Both the position numbers and the translations under genes were made by a program. The notes under the pieces are model-generated. The model had not been told where the DNA came from, did no database searches, and was given only the letters and a program-made list of their open reading frames with translations. Positions 39,001 to 47,032 of a stretch of DNA of 64,000 nucleotides are shown in pieces (the stretch's first letter is position 1; every line of letters starts with the position of its first letter). Source of the stretch: CAZEHS01 sp964649745 (GTDB lineage Bacteria > Bacillota > Clostridia > Peptostreptococcales > Acidaminobacteraceae). The stretch spans positions 62,001-126,000 of the forward strand of contig CAZYQI010000003.1 in the NCBI GenBank assembly GCA_964649745.1, written 5' to 3'.

Positions 39001-40989
39001 TGAAACGAGGCCGTAGTCCTTTCGGCACTCTGCCCGAAGCCCTTCCATCTGATCCTCCGGCAAGCCCAGCTCAGCGGCAATCTTTTGCCGAAGATTGCGC
39101 AGAGCCGGATTGGAGGGCTTACTCAGCTCTCGCGCCAGCACATCGCTCAGATCCAGGGTCTGACGCAGCTCCTTCTTCATGTGCTTAAGAAGGACATAAA
39201 AGGCGTCCAATGCCCGCAGCCGCTGAAGGGGATCCTCCGTATCCATGCATGTGATGGCATAGTTCAGTGTGAGGATAATCCCCGACTCCCGGCAGATATC
39301 CATGGGCAACGCCTTCAGGGTTTTAAGCAGATAATTCATGATTCCCGGATTGTCCATCTCCGGCCGGTACGGCTCCAGAACCAGCTGTAGGTACTCCGGT
39401 TTCATCCGTTCCTGGCCGTGCTTGAACAGGGACTTCACCAAATTCACCAGGTTGTGGCCGATCCACTGGGCATGGCGGTCTGTAACCTTCTGATCCGGAT
39501 ACAGGAATGCATCCAGATAACGCTTCAGCAGATCCTTACTGGTGAGCTCCTGGGATTTCATGATAACATCCCTGGGCAGCTCCTTGCGGTATTCCTCATC
39601 AAAATTGGCAATAAGCCTCCCCATCAGCTCCGCGCATTGCTTGCGGATGTCCTCCTCCGGGTGGGCCAGCATTTCATAGAGGAAATTCAGCGTGGTCATC
39701 TTTTGTTTAACCGTCAGGTAAAGACCGTATTCTTCCAGCACGAAGATGTAACCTCGAAGATCGTTCACCGCTTCCTCTCCCCGGGCGTTTTCCAGCACGG
39801 CATTCAGAGAGGATTCATCCTTAAGGGTATGCATCAGGCGGATATTGTGGCGAATCGCCTGATACTTGATATTATCAATGACAGCGCTCCCCTGCAGAAG
39901 AGCGTAATGGGGCTTTGCATGTTTTTTTGAGGTCAGCTCCGGCAGAGGCCTGTGTACATCCACCTCCACCCCGTGGTAGCGCATGAAATCCTCGAAATCC
40001 CGCAGTTTGGCATAGACACGGCGGTACCGCTTCTCCTTAGCCTCGTCCACATTGTCCAGCTTCTCCAGAATCACATCAAAGGATTCTGCCAGGTCGTAGA
40101 ACTGCATCGTGAAGGGGTACCGGCTGTCCCGGGGTGCCTTGACGCAGAAGTCGCTGTAGATAAGGATCAGGGCCTCGATGGGCAGGTTCTCCAGCTCCAG
40201 GTCCCAGGTGGAATGATTGACGGCTACATTGCGGATATAGGTGATATCCCTGGCTTTGAACCATTCGTCGGTGTAGTAATAATGGAAATAGGCCACCCGG
40301 GAGGCTTCCTCGGGGCGACATCCGTATTTGCCGATGTCATGTCCTGCCGCCGCACCGGATACACGGCCCAGGTCGATTTCAAACCCCAGCTGTTTAAGCT
40401 GCCTTGCAACGCGTACAGCAAGGTAGTGAACACCGCAGATATGGTCCAGGGTGGTATAACCCGCCACATCCTGGTTCAGCTTCATCATTTCGTAGATATA
40501 GTCGTTTCGGAAGGATGCCTTGAATCTGCGGTACTCCACATGGCCCTCGATCCCATCCGTTTCATTACTCAGAAACTCAAAGGGATACGCACTTTGAAAG
40601 GTCTCGTCGGAGGACTTTTTCTGGTGCTCTGAAATCACGTGCAAGAACTCCAGATATACCACCGCCGCCTTTTCCAGTTCCGGATTTAATTCAATCTGAA
40701 CGGCCTCAGGAAAGGATTTGGAAAGGGCGTAATTGTAAACGTAGTCCAGCCAGTCGTTGGGCTGATACCCGTTGGCCAGATCCAGCATGATGTCCCTGCA
40801 CAGATCAAGAACCGCTGAGCAGGAATAATCCCGGCGGTTAGTCATCTGCATCAGTTTTTCGATGATATCTCCGCTCTTTAAAAGCTGTTCCAAGCGATCG
40901 CGGTTCAGCTGATATCTCTTGACCAGCCTTCCGCTCAGAAGGTTTTCATGAATTTCACCGTAAATCGATTCCGCATGGTCTCGGTACAC
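36088..40989 (-). CDS. Giant HD / HEAT-like / NadD-type nucleotidyltransferase / GNAT-like / PRTase fusion protein
   Basis: This 1,633-residue soluble protein has no signal peptide. Domains in order: helical N terminus; HD hydrolase about 175-290 (LDHICGVHYLA, GHDIGKYG with His217-Asp218, AVNHSTWD, IYSDF); HEAT-like helices about 370-900. A NadD/cytidylyltransferase domain covers about 920-1120. Its FYPGAFDPFSLAH has the second His of the HxGH motif but Ser in place of the first, and ISSTQIRKMI is intact. Next comes a GNAT-like region about 1130-1300 (GRIVVIDEVFINPNHLMENL). Last is a phosphoribosyltransferase-like domain about 1310-1500, with the PRPP loop ILVDDLLDKGYRL near 1440. The GTG start at 40989 has GAGGTGG upstream. 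It heads a five-gene operon. I infer a nucleotide- or NAD-metabolism machine, but no function is known to me. Confidence 0.8.
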   Translation of the reverse strand: MYRDHAESIYGEIHENLLSGRLVKRYQLNRDRLEQLLKSGDIIEKLMQMTNRRDYSCSAVLDLCRDIMLDLANGYQPNDWLDYVYNYALSKSFPEAVQIELNPELEKAAVVYLEFLHVISEHQKKSSDETFQSAYPFEFLSNETDGIEGHVEYRRFKASFRNDYIYEMMKLNQDVAGYTTLDHICGVHYLAVRVARQLKQLGFEIDLGRVSGAAAGHDIGKYGCRPEEASRVAYFHYYYTDEWFKARDITYIRNVAVNHSTWDLELENLPIEALILIYSDFCVKAPRDSRYPFTMQFYDLAESFDVILEKLDNVDEAKEKRYRRVYAKLRDFEDFMRYHGVEVDVHRPLPELTSKKHAKPHYALLQGSAVIDNIKYQAIRHNIRLMHTLKDESSLNAVLENARGEEAVNDLRGYIFVLEEYGLYLTVKQKMTTLNFLYEMLAHPEEDIRKQCAELMGRLIANFDEEYRKELPRDVIMKSQELTSKDLLKRYLDAFLYPDQKVTDRHAQWIGHNLVNLVKSLFKHGQERMKPEYLQLVLEPYRPEMDNPGIMNYLLKTLKALPMDICRESGIILTLNYAITCMDTEDPLQRLRALDAFYVLLKHMKKELRQTLDLSDVLARELSKPSNPALRNLRQKIAAELGLPEDQMEGLRAECRKDYGLVSELFLSNLKAATPEPVKIQQIEILYHNAVEHSREDRFYTAMHLCNLLKVSAFETVRNYAGQSLVKLSAHLTAEQLNDMVVELWKALEIERYQFTKYIPDYLGQLVVLLDRKEIDEVLDDFSDKLKKASTQIAMLLLKTVGVSLVYYQSACCKGQVKEDPQLTRRLSGILLNGLSHYEPEVYRTAFTVFGRDVFDSEQLSLEEKAPLFCLLAKKLLAITGDLDEKAELTVLSFAASLNHIYRFVADYSHFNGNLHLEQPDRVAFYPGAFDPFSLAHKESAREIRDMGFEVYLAVDEFSWSKRTQPNIIRRQIIKMSIGDEFGIFTYPRGLVVNIANPEDLRRMKEFFPKSDVHIVVGSDVIANASAYAVPQEPDSIKSFSHIVFERQSSLSEEETQRLETRLSEAERDVIRMNLSPKCESISSTQIRKMIDQNRDISDLIDPLVMKFIYERGLYRREPQFKQVLMTKSLSVEVHESFTDELLQEVSELGRIRYEQLEQLLADRNHASSTRILTIRSLNSGGDLLGFSLFHWLRASMIYSEFKNKKICDYVHANSVGRIVVIDEVFINPNHLMENLEQMLLTETLAFCISRDYTYTVFRNILNRRSSREMKSVLEHQGFLKVVDEEEDQSVYAVNMSSPCTLIFDAKTMIKDPCREAPQVVRALQKTRHKLQKALTELYPGNLVLTFDRTMIYEHLIKKICDMNGVSTIPQNPRVLGPLMCVPYGDIFKRWILPNTVTKAFHTERYYTPDAKRYAVEAYPHYLPIETQVETFKAFNRQMILVDDLLDKGYRLQAIDRVLHEKNVEVKKIIVAILSGRGKTMIEGENREVDSAYFIPRLNVWFNESHLYPFVGGDTLWRGKAEKSNFMPSINMIMPYTWPSYIKGASKASIFKLSRVSLENAITIMEALEEVYLDQHERNLTLMQMSDVMVTPRFPDRGYYLEYDLTRKPSEYLRQDLESLMRFEKAYCEHEVT

Positions 40990-41152
40990 GCAACCACCTC
41001 GCTGACAGTTTGTGGGCCTTATTCCTTATATGTTACCACAAAACCGGTGATTCTAATCATTTGATGTGATTTTACCCACCGTTTCGCCATGTATTTGTCC
41101 AGCAATCATTTTCATTGGGATGGTAGACTTCTAATAATTGCACGCGCCAATA

Positions 41153-41185
41153 AAAAAGCCCTGTCCAGCCTTTACCGGGCAGAGC
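41153..41185 (-). terminator. Terminator of the aldolase gene
   Basis: On the minus strand GCTCTGCCC pairs with GGACAGGGC (one mismatch, one wobble), followed by six T. Confidence 0.7.
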
Positions 41186-41216
41186 TTCACACCTCGTATA
41201 GTTCCTGCAGCATTTG

Positions 41217-42104
41217 TTACATGCAGGACGCATCATAAATCGATTGAATCGATTCATCCAGCATCTCATTGAAAGCGTCTTCTGTTTGGTTTACCTTTAA
41301 CCCTTCTGTCAAGGCTCTTGAAAAACTGGCAATCAACTTATGATTTCTTGCCAGTTTTTCATTGGCCTCTTTCCGTGAATAGCCTCCGGAGAGGGCAACT
41401 ATTCGCACAACCTTGGGCGACTCCATGATCTCTTCATAGAAATTGTCCATATCCGGAATGGTGAGCTTAAGCATAATCTTGGAGCTGTCGTCCAAGGCCT
41501 TTATGTGTGCCTCAATTTCCTTTTTCAAGATGGCTTCTGCGTCCTTTTTATTAGGGCAGTGTATGTCCACCTCCGGTTCCAGGATCGGGACAAAACCCGC
41601 TGCTATAATGACCTTCCCAATTTCAAACTGCTGATCCACAACTGCTTTAATTCCCGCTTCATTGGCTTCTTTAATGACCGAGCGCATTTTTGTGCCGAAG
41701 ATATTCCGCTCCCGGGCACGACGAAGCAAGGCGTCCAAATCCTCAATGGGCTTCATCAGCTGAACCCCATCCGCTAAATCCAACAATCCCTTATCTACCT
41801 TAATAATCGATACAATCCCCTTGGCTTCCCAGAGATAATCCGCCGTGTACTTCCCCTCCACTTTGGCATCCATGGTTTTTTCAAACAGAATGGCCGCAAG
41901 AATACGTTCTTTGGTAAAAACGGGGCTTTGCATAATGCGCGATCGCATCGTGTGGACTAATTGATACATCTCCGCTTCATCCGCATAGGCATCCTTATTG
42001 ATTCCATAGATCTCAAGCGCCTTGGGTGTACTGCCGCCGCTTTGATCCAGAGCAGCGATAAAACCGCTATCGTTTTTCATACGTTCCAACTGTGTCCTGT
42101 TCAT
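41217..42104 (-). CDS. fda: Class I fructose-bisphosphate aldolase
   Basis: This 295-residue protein matches the bacterial class I aldolase (FbaB/Fda of Gram-positives). It has FIAALDQSGGSTPKALEIYG at the N terminus, FEKTMD, GIVSIIKVDKGL, ILEPEVDIHCP and MLKLTIPD, with the Schiff-base Lys likely in MLK. It cleaves fructose-1,6-bisphosphate to DHAP and glyceraldehyde-3-phosphate in glycolysis or gluconeogenesis without metal. Length and ribosome site (CGGAGGG, 9 bases before ATG) are normal. It is monocistronic. Confidence 0.93.
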   Translation of the reverse strand: MNRTQLERMKNDSGFIAALDQSGGSTPKALEIYGINKDAYADEAEMYQLVHTMRSRIMQSPVFTKERILAAILFEKTMDAKVEGKYTADYLWEAKGIVSIIKVDKGLLDLADGVQLMKPIEDLDALLRRARERNIFGTKMRSVIKEANEAGIKAVVDQQFEIGKVIIAAGFVPILEPEVDIHCPNKKDAEAILKKEIEAHIKALDDSSKIMLKLTIPDMDNFYEEIMESPKVVRIVALSGGYSRKEANEKLARNHKLIASFSRALTEGLKVNQTEDAFNEMLDESIQSIYDASCM

Positions 42105-42253
42105 GCTAAACCCTCCGTTTTAGTATATGGTTCTTAGCTTTTTCCAGATTCCCTATACACGTATAGATACCATCTTATGATGGCGCTTAAGCGGGTTTTT
42201 ATGGATACGACGAAAATTATCACTGCTAAAGATCACTCAATGTATGAAAACTG

Positions 42254-42308
42254 ACAAAAAAAAGATCATCTCCAACCGTAATTCGGATATACGGGCTGAG
42301 ATAATCTT
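42254..42308 (-). terminator. Terminator of the MacAB-like exporter operon
   Basis: On the minus strand AAGATTATCTC pairs with GAGATGATCTT (arms 42262-42272 and 42298-42308, one mismatch), followed by eight T. Confidence 0.85.
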
Positions 42309-42346
42309 ATGTCAAGCAAACAATGGTGTTTGCTTTTGCATCTTCT

Positions 42347-43414
42347 TTACTTAGCTTTTGCTGACTCGGTGAAGATATTGACATTTACATTGAAATTCAG
42401 AAGCAATCCGTCATCAATGTTGTCGATGGTGATTTCCACCGGTACAATGGTCTCGCCGCCTTTGTTCTGCGAAACTCCCCATATTCGGGAAACCTTGCCT
42501 TTATACTCCTTCTCGGGGTCTGCATCACTATATATCTTCACATCCTGCCCCACCTTGATATTCTTGATGTACACCTCTGATACGTCAGCCTCGATTATAC
42601 GGGTGTCCATATCCACGATGCTCATAATCTGGATCTCCCTGTCAACATAGTCCCCCTCTTTACTTTTCACATCAGAGACCACGCCGTTTTTAAATGTAGA
42701 TACCACCTGACTTCCGTTGGTCAGATTCGCTTCCTTGTATTTCTGTTCCATGCGCAGGATGTCCCGTTCCGTGCGTTCAATGGAATTGGCTTTTTCCTGC
42801 TCCGACTGGGTCATCGTACATTCCCCAGCTTCCAGGCTTACGGCCAGGTTCTCTACCGCCGCTCGCTTGTTGACCACCTCGGTGTTCAGATCATCATAGG
42901 CCTTTTGCGAAATGGCAGCATTTTCAAGCAAATGCCGGTTTCTAACCAGATCTTCCTCCATGGCCTTAAGCTCCTGTCTTGCGGCTTCAAGACCGGTTCT
43001 TTGCTTGATAACATCGTACTTTCCATTCCCCAGGCTGCTTTTAAGCTCCTGCAGAGCCGACTTTTTATCCTCAATGGTATTTCGGAGCTCCGTTACGTCG
43101 AAGTCGATGAGGGGCTGCCCCTCCGTAATTCTTTCCCCGACTTTCACATAGATTTTATCGATCCGTGCGTTGAAATCCACACTGATGCCTTGCTCCTTAC
43201 GGGCCTTCACGACACCGAAAGCCTCTACGCTTTGAGCCGATCCCTTCTTCTTGGCGTCGGCATCGGCTTCTGTTTTCGCCTTGGTCGCAGCCTCGGCCTC
43301 CGCCTTCTTCATATTGATCACATTCATCCCACCGATAACCGCCACCAATAAAAGGACACTTACTGAAGCTATCCAAAACTTCTTCGACTTTAAAAAACGA
43401 CCGTGAATCTTCAT
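42347..43414 (-). CDS. HlyD/MacA-like membrane-fusion adaptor of an ABC exporter
   Basis: This 355-residue protein has one N-terminal membrane helix (FWIASVSVLLLVAVIGGMNVI), then a charged Ala/Lys/Glu-rich stretch and a lipoyl/beta-barrel adaptor core. The coiled coil runs roughly 120-230 (IEDKKSALQELKSSLG and repeats), and the barrel has GDYVDREIQIMSIVD and VSRIWGVSQNKGGETIVPVE. It links an ABC exporter to the outside in Gram-positives. It overlaps the ATPase gene by four bases as the third gene of the operon. Confidence 0.88.
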   Translation of the reverse strand: MKIHGRFLKSKKFWIASVSVLLLVAVIGGMNVINMKKAEAEAATKAKTEADADAKKKGSAQSVEAFGVVKARKEQGISVDFNARIDKIYVKVGERITEGQPLIDFDVTELRNTIEDKKSALQELKSSLGNGKYDVIKQRTGLEAARQELKAMEEDLVRNRHLLENAAISQKAYDDLNTEVVNKRAAVENLAVSLEAGECTMTQSEQEKANSIERTERDILRMEQKYKEANLTNGSQVVSTFKNGVVSDVKSKEGDYVDREIQIMSIVDMDTRIIEADVSEVYIKNIKVGQDVKIYSDADPEKEYKGKVSRIWGVSQNKGGETIVPVEITIDNIDDGLLLNFNVNVNIFTESAKAK

Positions 43415-44085
43415 ACAATTATTCTCCCATCTCTAAGTTTTATTGTCCGGTTGCCATACTGAGCCGCTTCTTCCGAATGCGTTACTTGTATGATGGTTTT
43501 GTTTCGCTCTTGATTAACGCGCCGGAACAGCGCCATAATTTCCCGGCCTGTGACGCTGTCTAGGTTGCCGATCGGTTCATCTGCCAGGATAATATCCGGC
43601 TGATTGATCAGCGCCCGGGCTATGGCTACCCGTTGCTGTTGTCCGCCTGAAAGCTCCCTTGGCGTATGGCGGGCCCGATCCGACAAACCCACCAACTCAA
43701 GGATTTCTTCCAAGTCTCTCCTGTGCTCCTTCATATTTTTCCCCTCTAAAAGAATGGGGAGCATCACATTTTCCTCAACATTCAGGTTAGGGATCAGGTT
43801 GTAAAATTGAAACACAAAACCAATTTCACGCCTGCGCATATCGCTGATTTCTTTGTCGTTCATCGCTGCCAGTTCTTTTCCATTCAGTAGGATCTGTCCG
43901 CTTGTGGGGTAATCCAGCCCTCCAATGAGATAAAGCAATGTGGATTTTCCCGAACCGGATGGCCCCATCAGGGATACGAACTCCCCTTGCTTAATCTCAA
44001 AGGACAGATTTTTCAGCACATGAACATCTTCCGACTCCAACGAAAAGCTTTTACAGACGTCATTCACATGTATAACCGTTTCCAT
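43411..44085 (-). CDS. MacB/LolD-type ABC transporter ATPase
   Basis: This 224-residue ATPase has all ABC motifs: Walker A GPSGSGKSTLL, Q loop, signature LSGGQQQRVAIARALI, Walker B IILADEPIGNLDS and the switch His in VTHSEEAAQ. It drives the FtsX-type permease encoded immediately upstream; such exporters release peptides, lipids or toxins from the membrane rather than import. The ATG at 44085 has GGGGAGATG ahead; an ATG six codons earlier is less likely. Confidence 0.93.
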   Translation of the reverse strand: METVIHVNDVCKSFSLESEDVHVLKNLSFEIKQGEFVSLMGPSGSGKSTLLYLIGGLDYPTSGQILLNGKELAAMNDKEISDMRRREIGFVFQFYNLIPNLNVEENVMLPILLEGKNMKEHRRDLEEILELVGLSDRARHTPRELSGGQQQRVAIARALINQPDIILADEPIGNLDSVTGREIMALFRRVNQERNKTIIQVTHSEEAAQYGNRTIKLRDGRIIV

Positions 44086-44095
44086 AACATCTCCC

Positions 44096-46627
44096 CTATT
44101 CATATTTAAGCTCCGTTACAACACTTAGCTTGGAGGACTTTCGGGCCGGGCTGATGGAGGCCAGCACCGATACCAACACAGCACTGAGCAGACCGGTGGC
44201 AATATTGATCGGCAGCAGATAGAACGCGGAACCGATTTCCGCCTTTATGAGGATGCTGCTGAGCATCGTAACGATGACAAAACCCATAGAAGTTCCAAAC
44301 ACACCGCCCAGAAGACCCCCGGCCGCCGCCTCAACAAAAATCATGGTCAGGGTCTGTCGCTTGCTCATCCCAACTGAGGAGAACACCGCCAGCGAGCGTT
44401 TTCTGGAGTGAAATGACACCAGGTAGTTATTCATGACACCAATACTGCCAATGAGCATCGTGATAACTGCGAAGGCACCCAGCAGACCGATGATCATCCC
44501 GGAATTCTTCAGGTCGTCCTCTTTATACTGTTTCACGGTCTTGAATTCTATGTAGCTGTCGGTCTTTACGCTGTCCTTTATGGTTTTAGCAATGGCTTCT
44601 GCGTCAAACCCCGGTTTCACGGCCACACCGTAGCTGCTTCCGCTCCGCTTACCAAGATCGCCACCGATGATTCGCATACTGCCATAGGCAACAGAGGTGT
44701 TATCTCCATTGGTTTTCACAAAACCCAGAATCCGATAGGTGGCTTTAACCTCCTTCTCCCCCCGGTCGAACCGCAGCACAACCTCCTGACCTGCCTTCAG
44801 ATCATATTTGTCCCGAATCATAGTAGACACCAGCAGGTTGCGGCCTTTGTAAAGCTCTTCCAACACCGTCTGGTCATTCTCTGTGCCCAACACGTCCACC
44901 TTGTAGTAGGTATGGGCTTTGGCATCGGAGAAAGCCATAATGCTCTTAATCATAGGATTATCTTCTTCACCGTACTTGAAACCGTTGTAGCTGTTGTAGG
45001 CAAAGACCTCCTCTACCCCATCGATGGCTTTGATCCTTTGTATGGTCGTCGGGGTAGACACAGAAATGTAACCGTCGATGGCATAGTGGTTGTTATCATA
45101 GGAGGAGAGAATCTGCCCCTTGGTACTGTCACTCATGGCGGCGATGGTCACAATACTGGAGAGGCCGATTGTCAGCAGAATGGCATTGTTGATATGGGAT
45201 TTGTCGGACCGTATGTTCTTCACCGCTAAAATTCCGATGTTTCCGAACAGCTTGCCGAACAGCCCTTCGGCCAAGCCCACGATCCAATGGGTCGCATAGG
45301 GAACCATCAGTATTCCGCTTGTGATGATCAGGATAATCGACACCACACCCAGCATTGCACCGGTTTTACCCGGAACTGCCACCAGAATGCCAACTGCCAC
45401 AACAGCCAGAACAATACTGGTTATGAGCTTCACATTCTTTCGCTTCTTCTTTGTTCCGTCCATCAGGTTCAACAGAATCTCCTTGACTGGAAGCCGTGAA
45501 GCTTTGGTAATGGGGATTATTGCGCTGATAATCGATAAAAACATGGCTCCCAGGAACGCGATCAATACATCGTCGATTCCGTATACCACTCGGGGCGTTA
45601 CATCCATGTTTTCACCCATCATGCCAATCAGCACCTGCACCATGGCCGCAAGGGCGCCAATTCCCAGCACTACCCCGGCTGCTCCCCCTATAAGGCCATA
45701 AACCGTGGTTTCGGCCAACATGATGGTATTGGTCATCTTTTGAGTGGCGCCGATGCTCCTGAACGTCCCTAGGATTGGCAGCCGTTCCATCATAATGACC
45801 TTAAAGGAGGTATAAATGATAAACACGCTGATGAAGGCCACCAGGATCATCATAAAGAGGAATGGAATCCTGACCTGGCCGGACATTTTCGCAATCTCTT
45901 CTTTGCTGACGGTTTCGTAGACATCGTGCTTGGTGTAAACGGTTTTCAGCGCTTCCATGGAATCTTTCAGGTTTTTTATGCCGGTGGTCCGGCCATATAG
46001 GATGCTGACACTGCCTTTCTCGCCGGCCATTCTGGCAACCGTATCCCTTGGCGTAATGAATTTAGCCGCCTTTGAATTTCGTGGCTGCTTGAAATATCCC
46101 GTGGACTTTGCGAGGCCCACTACCTTGAACATGTGTTTCACATCGTTCCCGTCCGACATCTTGATATTGTCGCCCAGTTGAATTCCCTTCTCCTTGGCGT
46201 AGACCTCCCCAAGAATAACCTTCTTTCCTGCCCAGGGGTATACATCCTTTTCCATCGTCAATGTAAAGGGATTCATCTTCTGGAGGTCCTCCAGCTCAAT
46301 CCCCATCATACTGACGTCCATCGTGCTGTTTTCTTTGTCTTTGTATCGCAGAGCGGTTTCATTTGCACCGATGACATACTCGAACAGATTCTCTACAGAA
46401 GCGATGTTCTTTTCCTTAAAATACATGCTTTCGTTGCCGTACACCATGAACTCCGCCGTGCCGATATACACCTTTACCTGCTCTACAATCATATCTTCCA
46501 CTGTTTTGGAGATAGCCATGGACGCAAAGAAAAGCGCCACAGACAACGATATAGAAAGTAAGATCAGAAAGGTACGAAACCGGTTCTCGCGGATACTCTT
46601 AATTAAAAACTTAATCAGAATGCCCAT
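44096..46627 (-). CDS. FtsX-family ABC transporter permease (double domain)
   Basis: This 843-residue membrane protein has two FtsX/MacB-type permease modules. Each has four hydrophobic helices, and a large external domain lies between the first helix and the rest (about residues 45-240 and 480-680). FRTFLILLSISLSVALFFASM is the first helix; IGLLGAFAVITMLIGSIGVMNNYLV and the C-terminal SKLSVVTELKYE complete the second module. It should use the ATPase and adaptor downstream for export. The ATG at 46627 has AAGGAGAAC before it. The gap to the ATPase is 10 bases. Confidence 0.9.
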   Translation of the reverse strand: MGILIKFLIKSIRENRFRTFLILLSISLSVALFFASMAISKTVEDMIVEQVKVYIGTAEFMVYGNESMYFKEKNIASVENLFEYVIGANETALRYKDKENSTMDVSMMGIELEDLQKMNPFTLTMEKDVYPWAGKKVILGEVYAKEKGIQLGDNIKMSDGNDVKHMFKVVGLAKSTGYFKQPRNSKAAKFITPRDTVARMAGEKGSVSILYGRTTGIKNLKDSMEALKTVYTKHDVYETVSKEEIAKMSGQVRIPFLFMMILVAFISVFIIYTSFKVIMMERLPILGTFRSIGATQKMTNTIMLAETTVYGLIGGAAGVVLGIGALAAMVQVLIGMMGENMDVTPRVVYGIDDVLIAFLGAMFLSIISAIIPITKASRLPVKEILLNLMDGTKKKRKNVKLITSIVLAVVAVGILVAVPGKTGAMLGVVSIILIITSGILMVPYATHWIVGLAEGLFGKLFGNIGILAVKNIRSDKSHINNAILLTIGLSSIVTIAAMSDSTKGQILSSYDNNHYAIDGYISVSTPTTIQRIKAIDGVEEVFAYNSYNGFKYGEEDNPMIKSIMAFSDAKAHTYYKVDVLGTENDQTVLEELYKGRNLLVSTMIRDKYDLKAGQEVVLRFDRGEKEVKATYRILGFVKTNGDNTSVAYGSMRIIGGDLGKRSGSSYGVAVKPGFDAEAIAKTIKDSVKTDSYIEFKTVKQYKEDDLKNSGMIIGLLGAFAVITMLIGSIGVMNNYLVSFHSRKRSLAVFSSVGMSKRQTLTMIFVEAAAGGLLGGVFGTSMGFVIVTMLSSILIKAEIGSAFYLLPINIATGLLSAVLVSVLASISPARKSSKLSVVTELKYE

Positions 46628-46680
46628 TTTGTTCTCCTTAATGCTTCTTTTCATACGCATTCGCTTTACCTGTCAAATGA

Positions 46681-46736
46681 AGTATACGCCAGCAACATTT
46701 CAATAACCTTAAATCAATTCTTAACGTTTTCTTAGG
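46681..46736 (-). promoter_or_regulatory. Activator-type promoter of the exporter operon
   Basis: On the minus strand TATACT (46686-46681) is a likely -10, without a good -35. Where the -35 would be, three CTTAA/CTTAG units on the plus strand (46708, 46720, 46731) repeat with 12- and 11-base spacing, one helical turn each. That pattern is typical for OmpR-type activators. Visual assignment only. Confidence 0.4.
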
Positions 46737-46817
46737 ATGGCAAAATCAGCCTGAGCCACATCCCCTTACTCTCAAGACCCTTCCTGTTGAATCCAGTCCA
46801 ATACGCCAACATATCAC

Positions 46818-46847
46818 TTGCATATTCTTCCGGATCCCGTATATAAT
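46818..46847 (+). promoter_or_regulatory. Promoter of the manganese riboswitch transcript
   Basis: TTGCAT (46818-46823) and TATAAT (46842-46847) are spaced by 18 bases, just before the aptamer. Confidence 0.7.
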
Positions 46848-46854
46848 GAATCAA

Positions 46855-46979
46855 TGTAGAGGGAGTAACAGTCTGAACCGATTTGTTCAGAATACAAGTC
46901 GTCAATACGGCAGCGGTGCTGCCCGATTTGTAGTGAAATTGTGAGACTCTGCACCAACGGAGGTGCAGGGTCTTTTTTG
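46855..46979 (+). ncRNA. yybP-ykoY manganese riboswitch with transcription terminator
   Basis: The leader carries GAGGGAGTAAC (5' helix), then ACAAGTCGTCAATACGG paired through GGCAGC/GCTGCC with CCGATTTGT. This is the same core as the well-known yybP-ykoY aptamer, whose L1 reads GTCGTCAAT. GTGAGAC then begins the expression platform, a terminator hairpin GACTCTGCACC/GGTGCAGGGTC (46945-46972) plus seven T. Known members bind Mn(II) and usually disrupt the terminator, turning the downstream gene on. It controls the UPF0182 gene starting 54 bases later. Confidence 0.88.
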
Positions 46980-47032
46980 TTTTTGCGGCCCGGGCATTTC
47001 AACTGCAATAAAATTCGATTCGGAGGGTATGC

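Noticed and set aside
41217..42104. Class II (zinc) aldolase or transketolase-like annotation
   Set aside because: The sequence has class I features (AALDQSGGSTPK, Schiff-base Lys region) and none of the zinc-ligand His motifs.
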